Shown: positions 50,414-59,497 of the stretch, piece by piece
Layout of the letters: every line of letters starts with the position of its first letter
How positions within the stretch are numbered: the first letter of the stretch is position 1
Assembly (NCBI GenBank): GCA_049585795.1
Contig: JBAVAQ010000108.1
Location: forward strand, 81,436 to 145,435
DNA: 64,000 bases
Reading direction: 5' to 3'
DNA from: JABDBE01 sp049585795
GTDB lineage: Bacteria; Acidobacteriota; Terriglobia; Terriglobales; Acidobacteriaceae
The notes under the pieces: generated by a model
Told to the model about the DNA's origin: nothing
Databases searched by the model: none
The model's input: the letters and a program-made list of their open reading frames with translations, nothing else
Position numbers and translations under genes: made by a program

Positions 50414-51886
50414 ATGGCTCCCACGAACGGTAGTCCTGCCAACGGCAATCACGCGCAGAATGACAACGGGCACAAGGTTCCACGGCCGCGAGCCGACTGG
50501 ATCACGAGGCGCAAAGCCGAGAACAGCGACGGCAATTTCTCCCAGATGCACTACGCCCGCAAAGGTCTGATCACCGAAGAAATGGCCTACGTGGGGGAGC
50601 GCGAAAAGCTTTCACCCGAACTGGTGCGCGATGAAGTGGCGCTCGGCCGCATGATTGTCCCGGCCAACATCAATCATCCGGAACTGGAGCCAATGTGCAT
50701 TGGCGTGGCTTCGCTGTGCAAGATTAACTCGAATATCGGCAACTCCGCAGTCACCTCCAACATCGACGAGGAACTCAAGAAGCTGCACACCTCGGTTCAT
50801 TATGGCGCCGATACGGTGATGGATCTTTCAACCGGCGGTGAGATTCACGAGATTCGCGAAGCCATCCTCCGGCACTCGCCTGTGCCCATCGGAACCGTGC
50901 CGATCTACGAGGCAATCTCGCGGGTAAGACGCATCGAAGATTTGAGCGCCGAGGTAATGCTCGAAGTGATCGAAGAGCAGGCTGAGCAGGGTGTGGATTA
51001 CATGACCATCCACGCCGGTGTGCTGATCCAGTATCTGCCTATGGTTTCGAAACGCATCACGGGGATCGTGAGCCGCGGCGGTGCGATTCTGGCGCAATGG
51101 ATGGCCCACCATCACAAGCAGAATTTTCTCTATGAGCGTTTCGACGACATCTGCAAGATTTTCGCTAAACACGACGTTTCGTTTTCACTCGGCGACGGTC
51201 TGCGTCCCGGCTGCATCGCCGACGCCAGTGACGAAGCCCAATTCGCCGAGTTGAAAACGCTGGGCGAACTGACCAAGAAAGCCTGGCAATACGACGTGCA
51301 GGTGATGATCGAAGGTCCCGGCCACGTGCCCCTCGACAAAATCAAAGAGCAGGTCGACAAAGAAAAAGAGCTTTGCTATGAAGCCCCGTTCTACACCCTG
51401 GGGCCATTGGTCACTGATATCGCTCCGGGATACGACCACATCACGTCCGCCATTGGCGCAGCGATGATTGGCTGGCATGGAGCCGCGATGCTTTGCTACG
51501 TCACTCCCAAAGAGCATCTCGGACTTCCCAATGAGAAAGATGTAAAGGACGGGATCATCGCCTATAAGATCGCTGCGCACGCTGCGGATTTGGCGCGGCA
51601 TCGTCCTGGCGTTCAGGATAGGGACGACGCTCTCAGTTATGCGCGCTACAAATTCGACTGGGAGAAGCAATTCGCCTTGTCGCTCGACCCGGAAACGGCG
51701 CGCTCCATGCACGACGAAACTCTTCCCGACGACTATTACAAGGAAGCCGCATTCTGCTCCATGTGCGGTCCTAAGTTCTGCTCCATGAACTATTCCAGCA
51801 AGGTCGACGAGTACAACAAACAAGTCCACGGCCTGGAAAAGAAAGACTACTCGGGACTGGTGGAGAAACTGGTCTCGCTTAAGTAG
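50414..51886 (+). CDS. thiC: Phosphomethylpyrimidine synthase ThiC
   Basis: Radical SAM enzyme converting aminoimidazole ribotide into HMP-phosphate for thiamine synthesis. 490 residues, the shorter form lacking the long N-terminal ThiC-associated domain of E. coli ThiC (about 630). Family signatures: FSQMHYARKGLITEEM, NSNIGNSAVTSNIDEELKKL, GADTVMDLSTGGEIHEIR, VPIYEAISR, DGLRPGCIADASDEAQFAEL and EGPGHVPLDKI. The Fe-S cluster motif CSMCGPKFC is near the C-terminus. Single gene; its last eight bases overlap the convergent patatin gene. No TPP riboswitch is visible upstream. Confidence 0.97.
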   Translation: MAPTNGSPANGNHAQNDNGHKVPRPRADWITRRKAENSDGNFSQMHYARKGLITEEMAYVGEREKLSPELVRDEVALGRMIVPANINHPELEPMCIGVASLCKINSNIGNSAVTSNIDEELKKLHTSVHYGADTVMDLSTGGEIHEIREAILRHSPVPIGTVPIYEAISRVRRIEDLSAEVMLEVIEEQAEQGVDYMTIHAGVLIQYLPMVSKRITGIVSRGGAILAQWMAHHHKQNFLYERFDDICKIFAKHDVSFSLGDGLRPGCIADASDEAQFAELKTLGELTKKAWQYDVQVMIEGPGHVPLDKIKEQVDKEKELCYEAPFYTLGPLVTDIAPGYDHITSAIGAAMIGWHGAAMLCYVTPKEHLGLPNEKDVKDGIIAYKIAAHAADLARHRPGVQDRDDALSYARYKFDWEKQFALSLDPETARSMHDETLPDDYYKEAAFCSMCGPKFCSMNYSSKVDEYNKQVHGLEKKDYSGLVEKLVSLK

Positions 51887-54791
51887 CCGTGGCGGATTTC
51901 AAGGATGCTGCGGGGTCCTCAACTTCGAAGGCCCCCGCGATCTGTTTCCCAATGTCAGCGGCAGCCGCGTTTCCGATGTACTCTCCCAGCGCACGATAAC
52001 TTTCAAATTGCAACTCATCGAACCACTGGTCGGCAGTGCTCTGATGGGGGAAGGTCTTGTGCTTGTCGAAATACTCCCAGACGTCGTCCGGAAGCTGGTT
52101 TTCCTGCCCCGCGCCGCCTTCTTCCGGCTTCGATCTCAGCGGCATGCTGGTCTTAAGGTAAAACAATTTGCCGCGGTCGTTGGAATTCTGGGGATCATAG
52201 AAAATATCTCCGGCGACAAAGTTGTATTCGCTTTCACGCCCATCCTTGGGCCGGATCTTGGCAAAATCAATCTCAAGGCGTGCCCCAAAGTCAGTCCTGG
52301 CTTTTTCAATCAGTGCCAGAAGATTCTCGCAAGCATACTGGCCGTCGCAGTCGGCGTCGCAGGCCACGATCACGCGACAATGACGCTTGATTAATTCGTA
52401 GACCGCGAGATTCTCGAAGTGTCCGCCGTCGGAAAGATAAACGTAGCTCTTGTTCTGGTCGCTCTGGGCCACTAATTCGGAAAACAGGTAGCTGAGCCCC
52501 CAGGCCGGGCCAGCGCTCTCCCATTGCGGCGTAAAGCGAGAATTGCCCATCCACCAGCCCAGGCGGACATCGAACAGAGTCATGAACAGGCCCGTCGCCG
52601 GAGAGGTGAAATAACCCATGTTCGGACTCGCGGCTGCGCCCGAAATCGCCATTGCCGTACCCAAGGCAATTCCGTCCTCGGCGGTCATCCGCGTGAGCGA
52701 GCCCGCAGTGCGCCCCAGTTCGGTTTTCGAGTAACTGAGCTGATAGGCATGGTCCAGCTGGAAACGGTCCGGACCTGCCCCGGGGAAGATCACGTCGTAT
52801 CCGCAATACAACGGGGTAAACACGAACGACTTCGCGCGCCGGGTGGCATAACCTAGTTCGGCGCCGCTGGTGATGTTGATGGCCGCATTCAGGATCGGGT
52901 ACGGTCCAGGATAATTTTCGGCAAAATCCTTCAGCGGGACGTCGTCGTGTGGATCAAACCCCGTAAACGGCTGCGGTGTCCGCTGTGGATTCGAGGCGCC
53001 CAGATAACAGCGCACCAGGCGGTTGCGGTAGAAATGGTGTAAAGAGAAGTCGTTTACATCCACGCGGCGCGACAGCAGGAGCGAAGCGACAGCCAGAATA
53101 ACGCCGACGCCCAGCAGTTGCCAGGAGGTCCTGAAATACTCAACCTTCCAGTACAGCGCGGACAAGGCAGCCCAATCGTTTCCCGGCGCGGCCGCGTGTG
53201 AAAAACGCCATAGTTCACGCGTTTCCGTGGGACGGAAGAACATCCCTGAGCTGATGTGAACCGCGGTGGCTAACAACAGAGCCAGACCGGCGCCGAAGAC
53301 GTACGGTGCTAACCGGGCGATCATGTCGAGCGCTCGGGGCGCTTTGAACAACCGCACAATCCATGATCCGGCAATTCCGTTTGGCGGCGTAACTTTCTCG
53401 GCCGTCCCACTCGTCGCGGCGCTGTTGGCAGCTTTCACGCCCAGATAATTGTGAGCGATCCATAAAATCGCGGGAACCAGGCTTCCCCACCGCAGCTTGA
53501 ATAAAGCCCAGCGCACCAGCAGCGGCCCGAAAGCGCAGCATCCGGCCAGCAGCATCCAGGCCAAGGTGAGGAGCATTAAGTATCCGCCCAAACGGGCCCA
53601 CCATTCTCGCACCAAGTCTCTGCAGCCGCGGCCGACCAGTCCCATGTGCACAGCCCCAGCCAGCAACATGATCAGCATCAGAGCCCCGGTTCCGAAAACC
53701 CCTACGATCCAATGAGCGCTGTAAGAAGCCGGCGAGTGATTAGGCGATACGCTCTTCAGCAACACGACGTACGCGCGGCCTAGAGCACCGCCCACCGCCC
53801 CCGTGATCAATGATGAAAGCAGGAAAGCGGTAAGCGAAAGCATGCGGTTTTCGGGGTCCTTCTTCCGCCATTCTTCCCGCCACAGCCTCAATGACACGGC
53901 CGCCACCGTCCAGGCAAGAAAATAGATCCCGCCCCAAACCGCCAGCCACAGCAAAATCGGATAATCCGCTGCTTGCTCTCGCCAGCGCCATAATCCCGAA
54001 TTGAGCAGCAAGCACGCCAGGAAAAATGGCAATATCACGGTGACCGTCACCTTCACCCGTTGAAACGGCGTCAGCAGCATTTCCTTGGAGGGAATCTTCT
54101 CTGCCGTGTTCCATGCCATGGAAACACAGGCGATGAACCACACGATCCCGCCAGAGATCAGCAACTCCAGAGCGTGCAGCCGCGAAGACCTCTGCAGTCC
54201 AAGCAGCACGCCGTCGCAAGCCACGAAAATCGCCAGGAAAAGCAAACCGAGAACCGTCTGGTTCAAGAAGACATTGCGCAACCAGGTGCCAATCATCGCC
54301 CAGGTATCGCCGGAAAACACGCCGGTGTGCGGGGTCAAATAATTGCTGTACAAGCGAAGCCAACGCAGAAAAGTACGTTCCTCGCGACCGCCGGGTTCGC
54401 GCTTTCCAGGAACGAGTGCCTTTTCGACGTCTCGAAACGAGGAATTGGGCAGGGCATCCAGGAACCTGCGGGTGAGCGCCGTCAGCCACGAGCCTATATA
54501 TCCGCCGCCGGAAACCGTGGAAAGATAATCGAACTTGTGCAGCAGTTCGTTCTCCGCCAGTGCCTGGAGGACGCCCAGATTAAAGGTCGCACTGCGAATG
54601 CCCCCGCCGGAAAATGCCAATCCAATCAGATTGTCGGCGGTCGGTTTAAGCGTGCTGACGCCGCGCGCACGGCGGGACTCAGCGATCTGGGTCAACTCAT
54701 CCTGAAGAACTTCTTTGAACGTGACCGGAAGGGGATCGTGTGGCGACTGATCCGCTACGACTGCCGCTGTGAGAGGTGTGGGTTCGGGCAT
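51879..54791 (-). CDS. Patatin-like phospholipase with a multi-span membrane insertion
   Basis: A 970-residue protein. Residues 50-120 hold the start of a patatin domain: oxyanion loop GLAFSGGGIRSATFNLGVLQ, then DYLSTVSGGGYIGSWL, where the nucleophilic Ser lies in S-G-G-G rather than the usual G-x-S-x-G. A long insertion with about ten hydrophobic segments (roughly residues 160-600) follows, and the catalytic-site Asp appears in the late YLSDGGHFENLAVYELIKRH (DGG). The patatin lobes therefore enclose a membrane domain, an arrangement seen in some large bacterial patatins. Predicted to hydrolyse membrane lipids. Overlaps thiC by eight bases at the 3' end. Confidence 0.85.
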   Translation of the reverse strand: MPEPTPLTAAVVADQSPHDPLPVTFKEVLQDELTQIAESRRARGVSTLKPTADNLIGLAFSGGGIRSATFNLGVLQALAENELLHKFDYLSTVSGGGYIGSWLTALTRRFLDALPNSSFRDVEKALVPGKREPGGREERTFLRWLRLYSNYLTPHTGVFSGDTWAMIGTWLRNVFLNQTVLGLLFLAIFVACDGVLLGLQRSSRLHALELLISGGIVWFIACVSMAWNTAEKIPSKEMLLTPFQRVKVTVTVILPFFLACLLLNSGLWRWREQAADYPILLWLAVWGGIYFLAWTVAAVSLRLWREEWRKKDPENRMLSLTAFLLSSLITGAVGGALGRAYVVLLKSVSPNHSPASYSAHWIVGVFGTGALMLIMLLAGAVHMGLVGRGCRDLVREWWARLGGYLMLLTLAWMLLAGCCAFGPLLVRWALFKLRWGSLVPAILWIAHNYLGVKAANSAATSGTAEKVTPPNGIAGSWIVRLFKAPRALDMIARLAPYVFGAGLALLLATAVHISSGMFFRPTETRELWRFSHAAAPGNDWAALSALYWKVEYFRTSWQLLGVGVILAVASLLLSRRVDVNDFSLHHFYRNRLVRCYLGASNPQRTPQPFTGFDPHDDVPLKDFAENYPGPYPILNAAINITSGAELGYATRRAKSFVFTPLYCGYDVIFPGAGPDRFQLDHAYQLSYSKTELGRTAGSLTRMTAEDGIALGTAMAISGAAASPNMGYFTSPATGLFMTLFDVRLGWWMGNSRFTPQWESAGPAWGLSYLFSELVAQSDQNKSYVYLSDGGHFENLAVYELIKRHCRVIVACDADCDGQYACENLLALIEKARTDFGARLEIDFAKIRPKDGRESEYNFVAGDIFYDPQNSNDRGKLFYLKTSMPLRSKPEEGGAGQENQLPDDVWEYFDKHKTFPHQSTADQWFDELQFESYRALGEYIGNAAAADIGKQIAGAFEVEDPAASLKSATAT

Positions 54792-54900
54792 AAATTGCCT
54801 CGCTCCCCCTCATTTCCTTCTGGCGATGTTTACTGGAAACCCCGGTTAAGTCAAGGGAATTGTTGCAATCCGGTGCTGGATGTACATTTTGGTCTCGGTT

Positions 54901-55545
54901 CTATTTGAAATCAACAATGCCATCGCAGACTAACTGAACGGCGATTGCCAAGAGCAAAAAGCCGAAGATTCGATTGATCGCTCCAGCCGCGCCGGGTCCC
55001 AAGCGCTTCACCAGCGGACCTCCGAGGCGGAGAAACAGATAAACGACCAGGCCCAGCGCAACAATGCCAATCACCATACCAACGTATGAAAGCGCGCCGC
55101 TGGCGTCTGCGGACAAACCCATGACTACGCCGATCGATCCCGGGCCCGACAGCATCGGCATGGCCATTGGCGTTAAAGAGATATCTTCTTTCGTGCTGGC
55201 TTCATTGCTTTCCGCGGGTGTCATGCGGCTGTTTCCAGTGACCATGCTCCAGGCGGTATTGGCAACGATCAATCCCCCGGCAATCCTCAGCACCGGCAGC
55301 GAAATGCCGAATAGGATCAGCACGAAACGTCCAAAGAACAGGAAAACCACCAGGATTGTGATCACGTAGACTGCGGTCTTGAGCGCCGTGTGCTTGCGCT
55401 CGGCCGGCGGAAAGTCCCCGGTCAGAGAAAAGAATATCGGGATCGCACCGAACGGGTTCACGATGGGGAACAATGCCAGAAATGTCGCCACGGCCGCCGA
55501 CGGCAGCGCTCTCAGAATATGCTGCACGGCGTGGGCTGGGTTCAT
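54901..55545 (-). CDS. MarC-family integral membrane protein
   Basis: A 214-residue protein with six predicted membrane segments, matching the MarC/UPF0056 family: FLALFPIVNPFGAIPIFFSL, GRFVLILFGISLPVLRIAGG, LTPMAMPMLSGPGSIGVVMG and LGPGAAGAINRIFGFLLLAI. The family is annotated as multiple-antibiotic-resistance related but its transport activity is not proven. Stand-alone gene between the patatin gene and a secreted peptidase. Confidence 0.92.
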   Translation of the reverse strand: MNPAHAVQHILRALPSAAVATFLALFPIVNPFGAIPIFFSLTGDFPPAERKHTALKTAVYVITILVVFLFFGRFVLILFGISLPVLRIAGGLIVANTAWSMVTGNSRMTPAESNEASTKEDISLTPMAMPMLSGPGSIGVVMGLSADASGALSYVGMVIGIVALGLVVYLFLRLGGPLVKRLGPGAAGAINRIFGFLLLAIAVQLVCDGIVDFK

Positions 55546-55627
55546 GGGGAGAAAGCTTAACAGCGGGGTGTGATTTCGAAAAGGCTAGACTGCGCGCTCT
55601 GCTTGCCAATAACAAATTTAAGCAAAC

Positions 55628-57805
55628 CTAACGATCGCTCTCCAGCACCTTAGCAGCGCGATTCAACGCCGCCGCGAGAGATGTGATCTGCTGCCGCGTG
55701 CGTGCCAGATCGTGTTTGTCGATAGCCTCGTTAATCCCCGGGATGACCACAGCTGCGTATCCGGTGTATTGACCAGGGGCATAAATGGCGTGGCGAAACC
55801 AGGGACGGTTCGGGAGTCCTTCAGGCAGCAGAAGAGCGCGTTCCGCCTGGCGCAACGCTCGATTCAGTTTGTCGGCGTCACGCGGAGACTCTTGCTGCCG
55901 GACCAAAATCTTCGCGCTGGCCTGCTCGAAGTGATGCGCCGCTTGCGAAGCCTCAGCAAAGTTCACAGATTGACCAACGAACTCGGCCTGCGCTTTCTTC
56001 TTGGCGGAATCGATGTAGGAGACGATTTCCTTGGCATATTCCTCGTAGTCGTAAGGCAGCACGTCAGCGTCGGCCATCCGCAGGATCGAGAGGCCGAAAA
56101 TACGCGCCATCTCCTGCTCGTAGACAAAATCGGGATCGCCGAATTTCTTGAACCAGTTGAAATTGTCAAATGCAGAATGATAGACGCCATAGGAACCGGT
56201 CGAACTTACGTCGGTCGAGGGCACGCCGAGGTGCTGCAGGAAAACGGTGTAGTCCGATCCGCTGCCCAAATCGCCCACCGGCACATCGGCTTTTGCTTGT
56301 GCGGCCGGGATGCGCCTGCTGTCGCCGATCGCATCAGTTGGAGCCGGGACGGACTCGGCGCCGGGTTGGGTTTCCTTTTGCCAGCTGTCGTAAACCGTTC
56401 CGCCGCTGGGAGATGGAACCGCCTTGGCCACGTCACGGAGAAATTGTTTCAGGCTGGGTACGGAAGCTGCCCCGAATTTCGGCCCCGAAACCGCGACGTC
56501 CATGTTGAAATACGCTGCGGCGTTAGCCAATTCGTTCTCGTGCTGCTCGCCCCATTCGGTGGAACCGATCAATCCCTCTTCTTCCCCGTCCCAGCTTCCC
56601 AGAACGATCGTGCGCTTCGGCCTCCATCCTGATTTCAAAAGTTCGCCGAGACCGTGCACGGCCTCCAGCATGGCCGCTGTGCCGCTGTTCGGATCGACTG
56701 CACCGTAAACCCAAGCATCGCGATGATTGCCTGCAACCACCCATTCCTCGGGATTTTCACTTCCACGCACTCGACCAATCACATCCCAAATGGTACGGAA
56801 TTGGTAATCCTGTTTGAGATGCATCTTCACTTTTACCGGACCGGGTCCCAGGTGATAAGTGAACGGCAACGCGCCTTGCCACTCGCGCGGTGAATCCAGG
56901 CCCCCAAGGTGCTCAAGGATGGGCCATGCATCGCCGTAGGATAAAGGAGTGGTCGGGATTTTCGGTAGCTGCGCAGATTGTGCCGGTGGTGTACGTACGG
57001 CAGCGGGAAGCGTAGGGACTGAAGCGATCCCGGGCGTGGTCGGATCGCCGGGAAACTCGAACATGTAACCGATGGACCCGCGCTGCACGCCCCAATCCGG
57101 ACGCCACGGCCCTTTGGGATATTTGTCGCCGCGCCGCCATCCATCGTCGGCGGGGTCGGAGTAGAGGATCAGCCCGGCCGCGCCGTGCTCCTGGGCAAGA
57201 AGCGCTTTCACCCCGCGAAAGTTCTGCCCATAGCGCGCTATTACAATCTTGCCGCGCACGTCCACTTTCAACTGCTCGAGTCTTTTGAAATCCTCGGGCG
57301 TACCGTAATTGGCGTAAACCACCTCCGCCTCGGCGTCGCCCGAGGGGGACATAGCGCTGAACGGCGTGATTACCCGCGGATCGTCCGCATAGGAATCACC
57401 CTTCACGTGCTCGCGCGTGGGCCCGTGCATATGTACGTCGGCGGGGGCCGTCACATCCACACTGATTTCCGAGGGATAATTCATCCAAACCCGGTATTCG
57501 ACCGTTTCCGTATCCAAACCAGCCTCACGGAACTTTTGCGCGACGTAATCCGCAGTCGCTTTGTCTTCCGGGGTACCGGCAACGTGCGGCGCCTGGGTGA
57601 GGATACGCAGATGTTCTTCGGCCAGTTTTGGGTCCGGCACCGCGAGAAACCGGCCTTCCTCTTCGGTTTCGATAGTGGCATTGCGGAATCCGAAGATTGC
57701 CGGAGAGGGTTTTGGGGTTCCCTGAGCCGGTTGAGTTTGGGGAAGGCCAAAGACTAACAGGCTGCAAAACAAACTGGAGCCAAATCGAAGGGTCATGGAT
57801 TTCAT
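55628..57805 (-). CDS. Secreted M28-family metallopeptidase (glutamate carboxypeptidase II-like)
   Basis: About 725 residues with a signal peptide (FGSSLFCSLLVFG). Order: N-terminal part, PA domain (about residues 150-300, with HGAAGLILYSDPADDG), the M28 catalytic domain with zinc ligands in VVAGNHRDAWVYGAVDPNSG and VLGSWDGEEEGLIGSTEWG (catalytic Glu pair), SDYTVFLQHLGVPSTDVSST, and YHSAFDNFNW (last His), and a TfR-like dimerisation domain. This is the glutamate carboxypeptidase II / transferrin receptor plan, suggesting cleavage of C-terminal acidic residues from peptides in the periplasm. An ATG at 57853 is in frame; 57805 places the signal better. Confidence 0.92.
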   Translation of the reverse strand: MKSMTLRFGSSLFCSLLVFGLPQTQPAQGTPKPSPAIFGFRNATIETEEEGRFLAVPDPKLAEEHLRILTQAPHVAGTPEDKATADYVAQKFREAGLDTETVEYRVWMNYPSEISVDVTAPADVHMHGPTREHVKGDSYADDPRVITPFSAMSPSGDAEAEVVYANYGTPEDFKRLEQLKVDVRGKIVIARYGQNFRGVKALLAQEHGAAGLILYSDPADDGWRRGDKYPKGPWRPDWGVQRGSIGYMFEFPGDPTTPGIASVPTLPAAVRTPPAQSAQLPKIPTTPLSYGDAWPILEHLGGLDSPREWQGALPFTYHLGPGPVKVKMHLKQDYQFRTIWDVIGRVRGSENPEEWVVAGNHRDAWVYGAVDPNSGTAAMLEAVHGLGELLKSGWRPKRTIVLGSWDGEEEGLIGSTEWGEQHENELANAAAYFNMDVAVSGPKFGAASVPSLKQFLRDVAKAVPSPSGGTVYDSWQKETQPGAESVPAPTDAIGDSRRIPAAQAKADVPVGDLGSGSDYTVFLQHLGVPSTDVSSTGSYGVYHSAFDNFNWFKKFGDPDFVYEQEMARIFGLSILRMADADVLPYDYEEYAKEIVSYIDSAKKKAQAEFVGQSVNFAEASQAAHHFEQASAKILVRQQESPRDADKLNRALRQAERALLLPEGLPNRPWFRHAIYAPGQYTGYAAVVIPGINEAIDKHDLARTRQQITSLAAALNRAAKVLESDR

Positions 57806-57901
57806 CGTGAAAGCGCCAGTGTACATGATTCGCAGACACTGGCTGGATGCCAACGCGGGTCGATGTTGGCGGGAATCTCATCCCCCCGATCATTCGATCT
57901 C

Positions 57902-57934
57902 GTGTATCACCAACTTCACCACTTGGTGATATAC
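57902..57934. promoter_or_regulatory. Palindromic operator in front of the VapBC-type genes
   Basis: Twelve-base arms with one mismatch (57902-57913 and 57923-57934: GTGTATCACCAA and TTGGTGATATAC) separated by nine bases, with a nested TCACCA-CT-TGGTGA. The right arm ends nine bases before the antitoxin ATG at 57943. Such a site fits autorepression by the ribbon-helix-helix antitoxin. Confidence 0.8.
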
Positions 57935-57942
57935 TGGAGTTT

Positions 57943-58185
57943 ATGAAACGCGCAACCATGACTCTGCCCGACGATTTGGCCAAGGCGGTGGAGAAGTATC
58001 TTATGTCCCAGGAGGCGCCTCCCTCGTTGACCACGGTGGTGCAAGCGGCCTTGCGGCAATATCTGAGCGAGCGAGGATTCCTAAGGACGCGGCGAACGCT
58101 CGCGATCACCTCCGCACCGAAAGGAAGCGGACGTTCTGACGTCAGCCAGCACCACGACCGCTATCTGGCCGGGACCCAGAAGTGA
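57943..58185 (+). CDS. Ribbon-helix-helix antitoxin (VapB/CopG-type)
   Basis: About 80 residues. RATMTLPDDLAKAVEKYL is the ribbon-helix-helix DNA-binding start; SLTTVVQAALRQYLSERGF the second helix; the C-terminal tail, which would wrap the toxin, is basic. It probably neutralises the downstream PIN toxin and represses its own promoter through the palindrome ending nine bases before its ATG (GGAG, three bases upstream of ATG). The longer frame to 57847 crosses the operator and is unlikely. Confidence 0.87.
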   Translation: MKRATMTLPDDLAKAVEKYLMSQEAPPSLTTVVQAALRQYLSERGFLRTRRTLAITSAPKGSGRSDVSQHHDRYLAGTQK

Positions 58186-58580
58186 GACCAGCGGTGCTGG
58201 CCGACACTGGGCCGTTGTATGCCGCCGCTGATCCCGACGACGCCTATCACAAGCGGGCCCTCCGAGAGTTGCGTAGGCTTGCCGACGGGAACAACGAAGT
58301 CATGGTTGCGTATCCGACTCTGCTCGAGGCCTACACGCTAGTCTTGTTTCGACTCGGTGAAACTGCGGCTTTGCGATGGCTGGAAGACATGGCCGGCGCC
58401 GCTCTGGTCAACCCCAGTGCGGAGGACTATCGGCACGCTGTGATGAGTGTGCAATCGTTGAAGGACCAATCCATCACGATGTTCGATGCGCTCGTGGCAA
58501 CGCTGGCCGTCCGGCTGGAGCTGGCAGTCTGGACCTACGACCATCATTTCGACGTGATGCGCGTCGCCGTGTGGCGCTGA
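58182..58580 (+). CDS. PIN-domain ribonuclease toxin (VapC-like)
   Basis: 132 residues beginning with a GTG that overlaps the antitoxin stop (GTGA). The PIN acidic residues are in VLADTGPLYAAADPDD (first Asp), YPTLLEAYTLVLFRLG (Glu), SITMFDALVATLAVRL (Asp) and LAVWTYDHHFDVM (Asp). Such toxins cleave tRNA or rRNA when free of antitoxin. A functional pair is likely because both frames are intact and coupled. Confidence 0.88.
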   Translation: MRPAVLADTGPLYAAADPDDAYHKRALRELRRLADGNNEVMVAYPTLLEAYTLVLFRLGETAALRWLEDMAGAALVNPSAEDYRHAVMSVQSLKDQSITMFDALVATLAVRLELAVWTYDHHFDVMRVAVWR

Positions 58581-58648
58581 CGTTGGCCAGCGCTCCCAGA
58601 CGATTCCTCGGCGAGACTCCGGACGCTCCGAAACTATAAACTGCAAGC

Positions 58649-59413
58649 ATGTCAGTGACGAATCCCACTCAACGCTTCTCCTCTCGGGTTAACAATTATG
58701 TGCGCTACCGGCCTGGCTATCCGCGGGAGGTTCTTGACCTCCTGAAAAAGGAATGCAGCCTAACAGCTGGCTCTCTGATCGCGGACATTGCATCTGGTAC
58801 AGGCATTTTCACGCAGATGCTGCTGGAGAACGGCAACCGCGTCTTCGGCGTGGAACCCAATGCTGAAATGAGCCGTGCCGGAGAAGAGTTTTTGCGCAGT
58901 TATTCACGATTCACTAGTATCGCCGGAACGGCGGAAGCTACGACGCTTCCGGATCAGAGTGTCGACATCGTCACTGCGCCGCAGGCGGCGCACTGGTTCG
59001 ATCGCCAAAAGGCTCGCCGGGAATTTGTCCGCATCCTCAAGGCTGGAGGCTGGTGCGTGCTTTTGTGGAACGAGCGCCGCACTGATACGACACCTTTTCT
59101 GCGCGATTACGAGCAGTTGCTTCTGACCTATGGAACCGACTACCAGGAAGTGCGGCATGAACGCACAACGGCTGAGATCGCAGGTTTCTTTTCGCCATCT
59201 CCCTTCCGGTCGAGCGCGCTGGAAATGTGTCAGCACGTAGACTACGCCGGACTTGAGGGCCGGCTCCTGTCGTCCTCGTACACGCCGACGCCGGACCACG
59301 CAAACTATGAATCTATGCTGCGCGAGTTGCGCCGGACCTTTGACGCGCACGAGATCAACGGCCGCGTATCGCTCGATTACAACACCCTGGTTTATTACGG
59401 GCAGCTTGAATAA
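58649..59413 (+). CDS. Class I SAM-dependent methyltransferase
   Basis: 254 residues with a Rossmann SAM-binding fold: motif I in SLIADIASGTGIFTQMLLEN, the acidic residue in VFGVEPNAEM, and VDIVTAPQAAHWFDR for the post-motif strand. The N-terminus RFSSRVNNYVRYRPGYP matches the group of small-molecule methyltransferases in which the SAM-dependent domain starts within 20 residues. Substrate unknown. It precedes the PLP decarboxylase by 84 bases on the same strand; co-transcription is possible but not clear. Confidence 0.85.
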   Translation: MSVTNPTQRFSSRVNNYVRYRPGYPREVLDLLKKECSLTAGSLIADIASGTGIFTQMLLENGNRVFGVEPNAEMSRAGEEFLRSYSRFTSIAGTAEATTLPDQSVDIVTAPQAAHWFDRQKARREFVRILKAGGWCVLLWNERRTDTTPFLRDYEQLLLTYGTDYQEVRHERTTAEIAGFFSPSPFRSSALEMCQHVDYAGLEGRLLSSSYTPTPDHANYESMLRELRRTFDAHEINGRVSLDYNTLVYYGQLE

Positions 59414-59497
59414 GCCCAAAAGCCTCGAACCACAAAGAATACGAAGCTGCACATAGGAAATCTGATTCGAGTGCGAGCTGCTTAACAATTCGGAGAA

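Noticed and set aside
54060..54908. 282-codon plus-strand frame antisense to the patatin gene
   Set aside because: Opposite to a gene with clear patatin motifs and membrane segments; no features of its own.
55712..56632. 306-codon plus-strand frame antisense to the M28 peptidase
   Set aside because: Shadow of a well-supported peptidase gene.
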